Assembly (NCBI RefSeq): GCF_004682055.1
Contig: NZ_QUZU01000043.1
Location: 1 to 49,052 of the forward strand
DNA from: Pseudomonas kairouanensis
GTDB taxonomy: Bacteria > Pseudomonadota > Gammaproteobacteria > Pseudomonadales > Pseudomonadaceae
DNA: 49,052 nt
Direction of reading: 5' to 3'
Shown: piece after piece, positions 8,536-16,446 of the stretch
Numbering within the stretch: the first letter of the stretch is position 1
How the letters are laid out: each line of letters begins with the position of its first letter
The notes under the pieces: generated by a model
Seen by the model: the letters and a program-made list of their open reading frames with translations, nothing else
The model's database searches: none
Told to the model about the DNA's origin: nothing
Translations under genes and position numbers: made by a program

Positions 8536-11500
8536 TCAAACCCCTTGGGTAACGGTGGTCGCCAGCGGCGCGTGCTGGCGACGCCCGTGGACAAGACTGA
8601 AAATCAACGGAACCAGAATCAAGGTCGCCAGGGTGGCAAACGCCAGGCCGCCGATCACCGCACGGCCGAGCGGCGCGTTCTGCTCGCCGCCCTCCCCCAG
8701 GCCCAAGGCCATGGGCGCCATGCCGATGATCATCGAAATGGCCGTCATCAATACCGGCCGCAACCGGGTAAAACCGGCCTCCAGCGCTGCCTGCACCGCA
8801 TCGCCATGCACGGCCAGGCGCTCACGGCAGAAGCTCACCACCAGGATCGCGTTAGCGGTGGCCACGCCCATGCACATGATCGCCCCGGTCAATGCCGGCA
8901 CCGACAATGGCGTGTGGGTGATGAACAGCATCCACACAATGCCGGCCAGTGCCGCCGGCAAGGCAGTGATGATCACGAACGGGTCGGACCAGGACTGGAA
9001 ATTGACCACGATCAGCAGGTAGATCAACACCACCGCGCCCAGCAAACCGAACAGCAGGCCGCTGAACGCCGCATTCATGGTTTGCACCTGGCCCTGCAGA
9101 ATGACCTTGGAGCCCGTGGGCACTTCACCGGCATGGGCTGCGATGATTTTTTGGATATCGGCGGCGACGCCCCCCAGGTCGCGGTCCTGGATGGCGGTAA
9201 GCACTTCCACCACCGGCTGGATATCCGACTGGCTGAACACCGAGTTGCTGTGGCTGCGCTGGATCGTGGCCAGGGCGCCCAGGGTCTGGTCGCTGGCGGC
9301 CCCGCTGCTGCCGCTCAATGGCAGGTTATGCAGGGCCGCCAGGCTTTCCAGGCTGTACTGCGGGGTTTGCATGACAATCGGGTAGGAAATGCCATTGGCG
9401 GGGTTCAACCAGAATGTCGGCGCGACCTGGCTGGAACCGGCGAGGTTGACCACCAGGCTGTTGGTCACGTCACGCTCGGTCAAGCCGACCAATTGCGCGC
9501 GGGTGCGATCCACATCGATATTGAACGTCGGCTGTTGCCGCGACTGCTGGATACGCGCATCCACCACCCCCGGCACCCGGCGGATATCGCGCAGCAACGC
9601 GCTGGCATAGGTGAAGTTGGCGGCCAGGTTATTGCCGGTGATTTGCAGGTCAATCGGCGCCGAGGAGCCGAAGTTGAGGATCTGCCCCACGATGTCCGAC
9701 GCCGGGAACGAGAACACCGCGCTCGGAAACTCCCGTGGCAGGCTTTCGCGCAGTTGGCGCACGTAGTCGGCCGTGGGGCGATGGCCCTCGTTGAGGCTGA
9801 TCTGGATGTCGCTGTCCTGGGAACCCACGGTGCCGGTGTTGTTGTACACCACGTTGATACCGCTGATGGACAAACCGATGTTGTCCACCAACGCCTTGAG
9901 CTCCTGGGGCGGTACGGTGCGGCGGATCGCGTTTTCGATATCGGCGATCAGGTTGGCGTTGCTTTCCACCCGCGTTCCCACCGGGGCACGTACGTGCAGC
10001 AGGATCAGCCCGGAGTCCACGTCCGGGAAGAAGTTGCGCCCCAGGAACGGCACCAGCGCAAACGACACCGCGACAAACGCCAGCAAACCGATCACCACGC
10101 TGCGGCGATGGTGCAAGGCGCTTTCGAGCACGCGGTGGTAGTGCTCGCGGAAGGCTTCGAAACGCCGCTCGAAACCGCGCTGCAAGTTCACCAGCGGATT
10201 GCGCGATGGCGCCTGCCCGCCTTCACTCTGCACATGGGGCTTGAGCAGGTAGTTGGCGAGGGTCGGCACCAGGGTCCGCGACAAGATGAACGAAGCGATC
10301 ATGGCGAAGATCACCGCTTCGGCCATCGGCACGAACAGGAAGCGCGCCACGCCTTCGAGGAAGAACATCGGCACAAACACAATGCAGATACACAGCAGTG
10401 AGACGAATGCGGGGGTGACGATTTGCGCCGCGCCATCGAGGATCGCCGTGTCCACCGGCTTGCCCTGCTCCAGGTGCCAGTTGATGTTTTCGATGGTCAC
10501 CGTGGCGTCGTCCACCAGGATCCCCACCGCCAGGGCCAGGCCGCCGAGGGTCATGATATTCAGGGTTTCGCCCAGGGCCGACAGGGTGGCAATGGAGGCG
10601 AGGATCGCCAGGGGAATCGAGGTGGCGATGATCACCGTCGAGCGCCAACTGCCGAGGAACAGCAGGATCATCAGGCTGGTCAGTGCCGCTGCAATCAGGC
10701 CTTCACGGGCCACGCCGCCGATGGCCGAGCGCACGAACAGCGACTGGTCACCGATCAGGTCGATATTCAGGTTGGGCGGCAAGCTCGCCTTGTTGTCGGC
10801 CAGCTTGTCCTTGACCCCGGCGATCACGCCCAGGGTAGAAGCCGACCCGGTCTTGAGCACCGGCAACAGCACCGAGCGGTTGCCGTTGACGTGCACGATA
10901 TTGGATTGCGGCGGGTTGCCATCGCGCACCGTGGCCACGTCGCGGATCAATACAGTGGTGCCGTCGGCAGTCTTGATCGGCAGGTTTTCCAGGTCGTGGA
11001 AGTCCGACGGGGCGTTGTTCAGTTGCAGGTTGAATTCATAGGTGCCGATCTTCTGCGTGCCGACCGGTGTGATCAGGTTCTGGGTGGCCAGGGCGGTGGC
11101 CACATCCTGCGCCGACAGGCCGCGGGCTTGCATGCGCGCCGAGTCGAGATCGATCTGCACCTGGCGGCTCTTGCCACCGAACGGGAATGGCAAGGCGGCG
11201 CCGGGCACGCTGGTGAGCATCAGGCGGACCTGGTTCAAACCGATGTCCCCCAGCCGCTGCTCACTCAAGCCGGGGCCCGACAAGGCCAGTTGCACGATCG
11301 GCACGGTGGAGGCGCTGTAATTGAGCACCAGCGGCGGCACCGTGGCGGGCGGTAGCTGGCGCAAGATCGCCTGGGACACCGAGGTGACCTGGGCGTTGGC
11401 CGTGGCGATGTTGACACCGGGCTGAAAGAAGATCTTCACAATGCCGTAGCCATTCATCGACTGGGCTTCGATATGACGCACATCGTTGACGGTGGTGGTC

Positions 11501-11715
11501 AGCACCCGCTCGAAGGGCGAGGTGATGCGCCCGGCCATCTGGTCCGGCGGCAAGCCGGTGTACTGCCAGATCACGGCAATCACCGGAATGCGGATTTCCG
11601 GAAAGATATCGGTGGGTGTACGCCAAGCCGCGAGCGGGCCGATGATCAGAATGAAAATGGCCAATACCAGGAAGGTATAAGGACGTCGCAACGCGATGCG
11701 CACGAGGCTCAGCAT
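8536..11715 (-). CDS. RND multidrug efflux permease
   Basis: Proton-driven inner-membrane pump of 1059 residues, normal for the HAE-RND family. The N-terminal membrane helix (PYTFLVLAIFILIIGPLAAW), the TM4 proton-relay pair in GILVDDATVTIENI and the duplicated porter domains are all visible. It is the first gene of the operon permease-adaptor-channel-YghU and is divergent from a MarR regulator. Some relatives in this branch act on organic electrophiles, and the accompanying GST genes hint at that here, but this is inference. Confidence 0.95.
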   Translation of the reverse strand: MLSLVRIALRRPYTFLVLAIFILIIGPLAAWRTPTDIFPEIRIPVIAVIWQYTGLPPDQMAGRITSPFERVLTTTVNDVRHIEAQSMNGYGIVKIFFQPGVNIATANAQVTSVSQAILRQLPPATVPPLVLNYSASTVPIVQLALSGPGLSEQRLGDIGLNQVRLMLTSVPGAALPFPFGGKSRQVQIDLDSARMQARGLSAQDVATALATQNLITPVGTQKIGTYEFNLQLNNAPSDFHDLENLPIKTADGTTVLIRDVATVRDGNPPQSNIVHVNGNRSVLLPVLKTGSASTLGVIAGVKDKLADNKASLPPNLNIDLIGDQSLFVRSAIGGVAREGLIAAALTSLMILLFLGSWRSTVIIATSIPLAILASIATLSALGETLNIMTLGGLALAVGILVDDATVTIENINWHLEQGKPVDTAILDGAAQIVTPAFVSLLCICIVFVPMFFLEGVARFLFVPMAEAVIFAMIASFILSRTLVPTLANYLLKPHVQSEGGQAPSRNPLVNLQRGFERRFEAFREHYHRVLESALHHRRSVVIGLLAFVAVSFALVPFLGRNFFPDVDSGLILLHVRAPVGTRVESNANLIADIENAIRRTVPPQELKALVDNIGLSISGINVVYNNTGTVGSQDSDIQISLNEGHRPTADYVRQLRESLPREFPSAVFSFPASDIVGQILNFGSSAPIDLQITGNNLAANFTYASALLRDIRRVPGVVDARIQQSRQQPTFNIDVDRTRAQLVGLTERDVTNSLVVNLAGSSQVAPTFWLNPANGISYPIVMQTPQYSLESLAALHNLPLSGSSGAASDQTLGALATIQRSHSNSVFSQSDIQPVVEVLTAIQDRDLGGVAADIQKIIAAHAGEVPTGSKVILQGQVQTMNAAFSGLLFGLLGAVVLIYLLIVVNFQSWSDPFVIITALPAALAGIVWMLFITHTPLSVPALTGAIMCMGVATANAILVVSFCRERLAVHGDAVQAALEAGFTRLRPVLMTAISMIIGMAPMALGLGEGGEQNAPLGRAVIGGLAFATLATLILVPLIFSLVHGRRQHAPLATTVTQGV

Positions 11716-11763
11716 AGGGTTGAATCCAGACAGAGAGTGGAACGACCAGTCGCCAAAAAAGAG

Positions 11764-11805
11764 GCATACGCCACAATATCGATTTTAGTGGCGTACGCAA
11801 CTAAA
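11764..11805. promoter_or_regulatory. MarR-type operator between the RND operon and its regulator
   Basis: A 22-bp palindrome spans 11784-11805. Its arms are TTTAGT and ACTAAA around GCGTACGC, with only one unmatched pair. It resembles the TAGTTGCGTACGCAACTA class of MarR sites. A second inverted copy of the half (GCATACGCCAC, 11764-11774) pairs with GTGGCGTACGC (11788-11798), 10 of 11 positions. The site lies 48-151 bp upstream of the RND start and 121 bp before the regulator start, so one protein could control both directions. Confidence 0.75.
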
Positions 11806-11925
11806 TTGTTTCAAGCTGTCTCTGTCTTCATCTGGCAGGCTATCTTCGGTCTGAAAGGCCTTGTCCTGACGGGTCCGACGGGCATAATCGCCCATGTCGA
11901 TTTTTGTATCAGTGAGTATCCGCCC

Positions 11926-12396
11926 TTGAAAACCGCCAAGCCTTGCGCTGAGAGCCCCAGTGTTTGCGTCAACGGTGCCGTACGCCGCACCTCGCGCCGC
12001 CTGGCCCAGATCTATGACGAGGCCTACGCCCCCTGCGGTTTGAAAGCCACGCAATACGCGGTGCTCAACCACATCGCCAAGGCCGGCACGCCCACCATGG
12101 GCGAACTGGCCCAAAGCCTGGTGATGGACCTGTCCGCCCTCGGCCACACCCTCAAACCCCTGGTGCGTGACGGTTTGGTGCAATTGCGCGTGGATGAACT
12201 CGACCGCCGCACCCGCCGTGTGTTGTTGACCGAACACGGCACGCACACCCATGCCCAGGCCAGGCGTATCGCGCTGCAAATGGCCGAGCGTTTTGACCAG
12301 GCATTTGGCCAGGAAGCCGCCGCCCAACTGCGCCAGACCCTGGACTTTATTGCCTCCGACGAGTTTGCCCAGGTGCTGCTGGCCAAGGATGACTGA
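11926..12396 (+). CDS. MarR-family regulator of the RND operon
   Basis: Winged-helix regulator of 156 residues. The MarR core is clear: YDEAYAPCGLKATQYAVLNHIAKAG, the recognition helix MDLSALGHTLKPLVRDGLV, the wing DELDRRTRRVLLTEHG and the C-terminal dimer helices. No good ATG fits; TTG at 11926 gives the best N-terminus (MKTAKPC) and is proposed. It is divergent from the RND pump and is followed by a GST gene 111 bp downstream. Members usually repress, and are relieved by phenolic or oxidising ligands. Cys residues are present (two before the DNA-binding domain, one in it), so thiol sensing is possible. Confidence 0.88.
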   Translation: MKTAKPCAESPSVCVNGAVRRTSRRLAQIYDEAYAPCGLKATQYAVLNHIAKAGTPTMGELAQSLVMDLSALGHTLKPLVRDGLVQLRVDELDRRTRRVLLTEHGTHTHAQARRIALQMAERFDQAFGQEAAAQLRQTLDFIASDEFAQVLLAKDD

Positions 12397-12507
12397 GCCA
12401 GACGCGAACAGGCGCAGAGGTATCAGCAGTTGCGCGAAGCCATTGCGCAGGACAATCAAGAGCCCTTAATCTCCTGAGCCCATGACGTTGAGAGCAATGG
12501 AGGCTGT

Positions 12508-13104
12508 ATGAAACTGATCGGCATGCTGGACTCGCCCTACGTACGCCGCGTAGCCATCTCCCTGGACCTGTACGGGGTGGTTTTTGAACATCAATCGCTG
12601 TCGGTGTTCAGCACCTTCAACGAGTTTTCCCAGATCAACCCGGTGGTCAAGGCCCCTACCCTGGTGCTGGACGACGGCACGGTGCTGATGGATTCCAGCC
12701 TGATCCTCGACTACCTGGAAACCCTGGCCCCGGCCGACAAAAAGCTGCTGCCCCAGGCACCTGCCACCCGCGCCCACGACCTGCAACTGCTGGGCCTGGC
12801 CCTGGCGGCCTGTGAGAAAAGCGTGCAGATCGTGTATGAACACAACCTGCGCCCTGCCGAAAAACTGCATGCGCCCTGGCTCGACCGCATCAGCGGCCAG
12901 TTGCTGGCAGCTTATTCGCTGCTGGAGAAGCAATTGGATGACCGTGAGGCGCTGGACCAGGCCACCCTCACCGCAGCCGTGGCGTGGTCCTTCAGCCAAT
13001 ACACCGTGGCGTCGGTAGTGAAGGCTGAAGCGTTTCCCAAGTTGAAACGCCTGGCTGAACGCCTGGAGCAGCATCCAGCCTTCAAGAAATACCCGATCGA
13101 ATAA
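12508..13104 (+). CDS. Glutathione S-transferase
   Basis: Soluble GST of 198 residues. The thioredoxin-like N-terminal domain opens MKLIGMLDSPYVRRVAIS, with Ser9 as the probable catalytic residue. NPVVKAPTLVLDDGTVLMDSSLILDYLE forms the glutathione-binding part, and an all-helical C-terminal domain follows. A good ribosome site (GGAGG) precedes the ATG by six bases. It lies downstream of the MarR gene on the same strand and may share its regulation, giving a second glutathione enzyme in the pump locus besides YghU. The electrophile substrate is unknown. Confidence 0.9.
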   Translation: MKLIGMLDSPYVRRVAISLDLYGVVFEHQSLSVFSTFNEFSQINPVVKAPTLVLDDGTVLMDSSLILDYLETLAPADKKLLPQAPATRAHDLQLLGLALAACEKSVQIVYEHNLRPAEKLHAPWLDRISGQLLAAYSLLEKQLDDREALDQATLTAAVAWSFSQYTVASVVKAEAFPKLKRLAERLEQHPAFKKYPIE

Positions 13105-13135
13105 ACACCACCCATCACATGTTGGAATGGGCTGG

Positions 13136-13163
13136 TGTGGGAGCGGGCTTGCTCGCTCCCACA
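13136..13163. repeat. Single REP hairpin
   Basis: Arms TGTGGGAGCG (13136-13145) and CGCTCCCACA (13154-13163) pair perfectly around GGCTTGCT. It is a solitary, shortened REP between the convergent ends of the GST and the ATP-grasp gene. Confidence 0.85.
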
Positions 13164-13182
13164 TTTGGACCGCTGCACCTGG

Positions 13183-14433
13183 CTACCTTGCTGCCAGATA
13201 CGCCCCCTGCACCTCAAGCACGCGAATCTTGAGGTAGTCCGCTGCGATTACTCCAGGATCGGCATGTACCAGATACACCGTCCCCGGCTGACTGAACACA
13301 TCCTGAGTCACGCCTATGGGCTGCCCTTGATCAACGTAGAACACTGCATCGAAGAAGGATTCAAGCTTGAGTAGCTCCGTCAGGAAAAAGTCTTTTTTAA
13401 AGCATCCATCCGCGTGGCTGATCAAGCAGACGTTATAGGTGTGTTGCAAGCGTTGGTAAGCCACTGGCTTCGCCAGCCATTGTGCGAATACCTCGGGCGC
13501 CGTGACGGATAAAACCACGGCCTCGATTTGCCCAAGCCCGGTGGTTCGCCTGGATACATCGGGGCGAAGAATGCCATCGGTTCTTGCCGCTATCTCCACC
13601 AGCCGCGGGCCATCATCCGTCAGCATCACTTCTGCATGGCTGGGGCCGTTGCGAATCCCCAAGCTGCGTACTACCGCTCGGGTGTAGTCCACCAACTGGG
13701 AATACTCTGGGCAATCACTACAGATCAGCTCATCGATGTCATACAGAATGCCACCCGCCTGAGTACGCTGCTTTCGGTACCGCACCACCTCAGTCACCAG
13801 TTGCTGACCGTCGAGCGAAACCATGTTGACCACGTACTCCACCCCCGCCAGGTACTCCTGAATCAACACCTGGGTGTTGGCGATATTCAACTTGTTGGTA
13901 GTACCCAGCAGTCTGCCAACCGCAACCTCGCAAGCGTGCAGGTCATCACAGATAAACACACCGTCGGCTCCGGCGCTTTCAAGCGGCTTGATCACCACTG
14001 GAAAACGGCCGTGATCATCGATCCAGCCTTTGGCAAGCGGCCAAGTGCCGGCGACAAACTGTCGAGCAGCCGGTAGACCAGAGCGCGTAATGCATTGGAT
14101 CATGTCGTACTTGTTTCGACGGGCATTGCTCTTGTCGATGTCATTGCGGTACGGCAATTTGAGCAGGTCATTCAACTGATCCGCCAGCAGTACACCGGTT
14201 TCGGCGCCAGCAATAATGAACTGCGGGCTAAACCGCTTGACCTCTTGCAAGGTGGTGGAGAAGTCGGCATTCACGATCATCTGCTCGTAAATCAAGGGTT
14301 CAAACCCCTTGTAGTAGTAGCTGTCCAACCCTTGCGATGAAGCCACATGCATCAGCACACAACCGGCATCATTCAAGCGTTTGGCTACAAACTTTCCAGA
14401 CGAGAAACCATCGACTACCACCACCCTTGTCAT
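13183..14433 (-). CDS. ATP-grasp ligase (L-amino-acid ligase-like)
   Basis: Protein of 416 residues with the ATP-grasp fold. Its pre-ATP-grasp N-terminus is MTRVVVVDGFSSGKFVAKRL. A nucleotide-binding lysine and glycine loop follow (FPVVIKPLESAGADGV, Lys149), then QEYLAGVEYVVNMV. The metal-binding stretch is SHAEVMLTDDGPRLVEIAARTDG (Glu267, Glu280, Arg284). The layout resembles BacD/TabS-type ligases that join amino acids through an acyl phosphate, rather than purine-pathway enzymes. Its start overlaps the stop of the EamA exporter gene (ATGA), so the two are co-translated; ligation then export is the simplest reading. The frame is open upstream to 14682, but family sequence starts at 14433. 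Substrates and product are unknown. Confidence 0.8.
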   Translation of the reverse strand: MTRVVVVDGFSSGKFVAKRLNDAGCVLMHVASSQGLDSYYYKGFEPLIYEQMIVNADFSTTLQEVKRFSPQFIIAGAETGVLLADQLNDLLKLPYRNDIDKSNARRNKYDMIQCITRSGLPAARQFVAGTWPLAKGWIDDHGRFPVVIKPLESAGADGVFICDDLHACEVAVGRLLGTTNKLNIANTQVLIQEYLAGVEYVVNMVSLDGQQLVTEVVRYRKQRTQAGGILYDIDELICSDCPEYSQLVDYTRAVVRSLGIRNGPSHAEVMLTDDGPRLVEIAARTDGILRPDVSRRTTGLGQIEAVVLSVTAPEVFAQWLAKPVAYQRLQHTYNVCLISHADGCFKKDFFLTELLKLESFFDAVFYVDQGQPIGVTQDVFSQPGTVYLVHADPGVIAADYLKIRVLEVQGAYLAAR

Positions 14434-15341
14434 GCTGCACCTCGCTTCATGGCGTATAGCGCTCGCCCCGCCAGTAAAAACACTATGACGCTGACCGCCG
14501 CGACGCTGGCAATGGAGAATTCGATCCGGGCATCGAAAAACTGCAATAACAAAACAAATACCGGAAGGGTCAGCAGCACCAGGGAGACATGGATCGGAGT
14601 GAGGTAGTAGATGGTTTTCTGGATCAAATAGATCGGCAGCAAATGCCCCACTACCACCAACATTATCATCGGCAATACCCACTCACGACCCAGTACAAAA
14701 CTCCCGCCAGTGGCCGGGATTGCAATGACGCACACACCGATCATCGCAATGTTCCTGACGGCGAGAATTTCATCGATGGACCATCGCCGCTCGAACAACT
14801 CTTTGGAGAACACCGTGTACATGACCGTACCCACAGCGCACACCAACACACTGCCAATCCCCAACAACCGCTGCTCCAGAGTCGTAGTGGCTATACCGCT
14901 GTCCCCCGTAAAGGAATTAAACAGCATGATACCCACCGAAATAAGCACCAGGCATGAAACCAGTGCATCCACGAAGGCGACCTTGGCACTCTGTTTGTTG
15001 ACGAGCGCAATGATCAACGTAAGTGCGGGGCCGCAGGCGACCGAAGCGACGCCCACTACAGCAGGCTCCAGGTAGCGCAACGCGTAAAACAGTCCTCCCC
15101 AGTTGAGGAGCACTGAAATATTGACCGTTGCGACGAGTTGCCAATGTTCAATAAGTTTAAAAGTTAAAGTATTCGCTCGACGACAGAGGGTGAGCACAGC
15201 AAAAAAAACCGACGAGACGGTAAAGCAATAAAAGATCACCAGAAGCGTACTAATTGCCTGAGTGGCAAACGCTACGTACACATCAAACGCCGCGCTGATC
15301 AAACAAAAAATCAAACCGACCAATACGCCTGTACGGACCAT
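14430..15341 (-). CDS. EamA/DMT-family transporter
   Basis: Inner-membrane protein of 303 residues with about ten hydrophobic helices in the two-fold EamA arrangement. Helix 1 is GVLVGLIFCLISAAFDVYVA, and VLTLPVFVLLLQFFDARIEFSIASV is near the end. Family members export amino acids, their derivatives or other small metabolites. It is the first gene of a two-gene unit with the ATP-grasp ligase. Base composition is patchy and locally low (for example 23 G/C in the 60 bases 15121-15180), unlike the surrounding catabolic genes, which suggests acquisition by transfer. Confidence 0.85.
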   Translation of the reverse strand: MVRTGVLVGLIFCLISAAFDVYVAFATQAISTLLVIFYCFTVSSVFFAVLTLCRRANTLTFKLIEHWQLVATVNISVLLNWGGLFYALRYLEPAVVGVASVACGPALTLIIALVNKQSAKVAFVDALVSCLVLISVGIMLFNSFTGDSGIATTTLEQRLLGIGSVLVCAVGTVMYTVFSKELFERRWSIDEILAVRNIAMIGVCVIAIPATGGSFVLGREWVLPMIMLVVVGHLLPIYLIQKTIYYLTPIHVSLVLLTLPVFVLLLQFFDARIEFSIASVAAVSVIVFLLAGRALYAMKRGAA

Positions 15342-15480
15342 CGTTTAAATTTCCGTATGTACACCCCGTGAATCCTTGAAACGCTAACAGATCATTTTCC
15401 ATGCAAACAACTAGCTGAACGGATAGGCAGTACCCGCCCCCTGCCACCGTGTGGCACTGCCTTGGAGTCCTTTTCGGCAA

Positions 15481-15499
15481 GGAGGGGACCTACCCCTCC
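15481..15499. other. Short GC-rich hairpin after the SDR gene
   Basis: GGAGGGG (15481-15487) and CCCCTCC (15493-15499) pair around a 5-nt loop. It lies 42 bp beyond the SDR stop and resembles a decayed REP core. A termination role is possible, but there is no T-run. The rest of the 200-bp gap (15342-15541) shows nothing else that can be named; it must hold the promoter of the EamA/ATP-grasp unit. Confidence 0.45.
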
Positions 15500-15541
15500 C
15501 ACCTCACTCATCAAGCCCTACCTGAGGAACTCAGCGCCCAC

Positions 15542-16309
15542 TCAGACCCACCCCCCATCCACAATAAAATTCTGCGCCGAGCACATCGACGAGGCATCGG
15601 AAGCCAAGAACAACGCCATATTGGCGATGTGCTCCGGCAGTACACTGCCCGGCAGGCATTGGCTGCGGCTGATCAGGTCCTTGGCGGCGTCGTCGACCCA
15701 CATGGCCAGTTGTTTCTCGGTCATCACCCAACCCGGTACCAGTGTGTTCACGCGGATGTGGCTTGGGCCCAGTTCCCGGGCCAGGGCGCGGGTCATGCCG
15801 TGGGCGGCGGCTTTGCTGGCGGCGTATACCGGGTAGCCGGCCGAGGCCATCATCCAGCCCACAGAGCCGAGGTTGATGATCGAGCCACCGCCGGCACTTT
15901 TCATCATTGGCACCACGGCCTTGGCGGCGAAGAAGGCGTGCTTGAGGTTGACGGAGATGAGTTTGTCGAAGGTTTCCGAGTCGACCTCCTCCAAGGTGTG
16001 GCGCACGTCGTTGGCGGCATTGTTGACCAGTACCGTGATCGGCCCCAGGGAGTGTTCAAAACGCCCTATCGCCGCTTTGTAGGCGATCTCGTCAGTGATG
16101 TCGCAATACACGAATTCCACGGTGTGCCCACGGGAACTCAACAACGCCGCCAGGCGTTCGCCCTGGCTTTGGGCGCGGTCGACAAAGCCCACTTTGGCGC
16201 CCTGGGCGGCGAACGCGCGCACCATGAATTCACCAATGCCTGAGGCGCCTCCGGAGATCAGTACGGTCTTGCCTTCAAGGTCGGGATAAACCGCGTGCTG
16301 GGTCGTCAT
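15542..16309 (-). CDS. SDR-family sugar dehydrogenase, probable L-arabinose 1-dehydrogenase
   Basis: Classical short-chain dehydrogenase of 255 residues. It has the cofactor motif SGGASGIGE, the NNAAND motif, a catalytic Ser in NLGSVGW and YxxxK as YAASK. In the arabinose locus it would oxidise L-arabinose to the lactone, the substrate of the SMP-30 lactonase at 21271. An alternative is the L-2-keto-3-deoxypentonate 4-dehydrogenase role known for SDRs in related pathways. It is transcribed away from the mutarotase gene across a 137-bp shared promoter region that carries the same operator motif as the main arabinose promoter, supporting membership of that regulon. Confidence 0.75.
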   Translation of the reverse strand: MTTQHAVYPDLEGKTVLISGGASGIGEFMVRAFAAQGAKVGFVDRAQSQGERLAALLSSRGHTVEFVYCDITDEIAYKAAIGRFEHSLGPITVLVNNAANDVRHTLEEVDSETFDKLISVNLKHAFFAAKAVVPMMKSAGGGSIINLGSVGWMMASAGYPVYAASKAAAHGMTRALARELGPSHIRVNTLVPGWVMTEKQLAMWVDDAAKDLISRSQCLPGSVLPEHIANMALFLASDASSMCSAQNFIVDGGWV

Positions 16310-16328
16310 ACAATGCTGCCTCGCTTAA

Positions 16329-16415
16329 TTAGTCTTATTTTATTTTGCAAAAACGGCTTTAAAGGCTATAAATTCGCTGTCCAATCGACAAAATATCGCA
16401 AATTAGTAGAACTAT
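16329..16415. promoter_or_regulatory. Candidate GntR operator pair in the SDR/mutarotase promoter
   Basis: TTAGT-AGA-ACTAT (16403-16415) matches the pattern ATAGT-N3-ACTAT at 9 of 10 positions. A weaker copy, TTAGT-CTT-ATTTT (16329-16341), lies exactly 74 bp upstream. The pair at 26184 and 26258 has the same 74-bp spacing. The likely binder is the FadR-type GntR protein encoded at 28069. The weak copy alone would not be convincing. Confidence 0.55.
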
Positions 16416-16446
16416 TCCACTCAAAACAACAAAAGGAAGTTCGACC

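Noticed and set aside
8329..10401. 690-codon open frame on the plus strand, antisense to the RND permease
   Set aside because: The permease on the other strand is a full family match; the antisense frame is rich in His, Gln and Arg with no domain, an effect of high GC codon usage.
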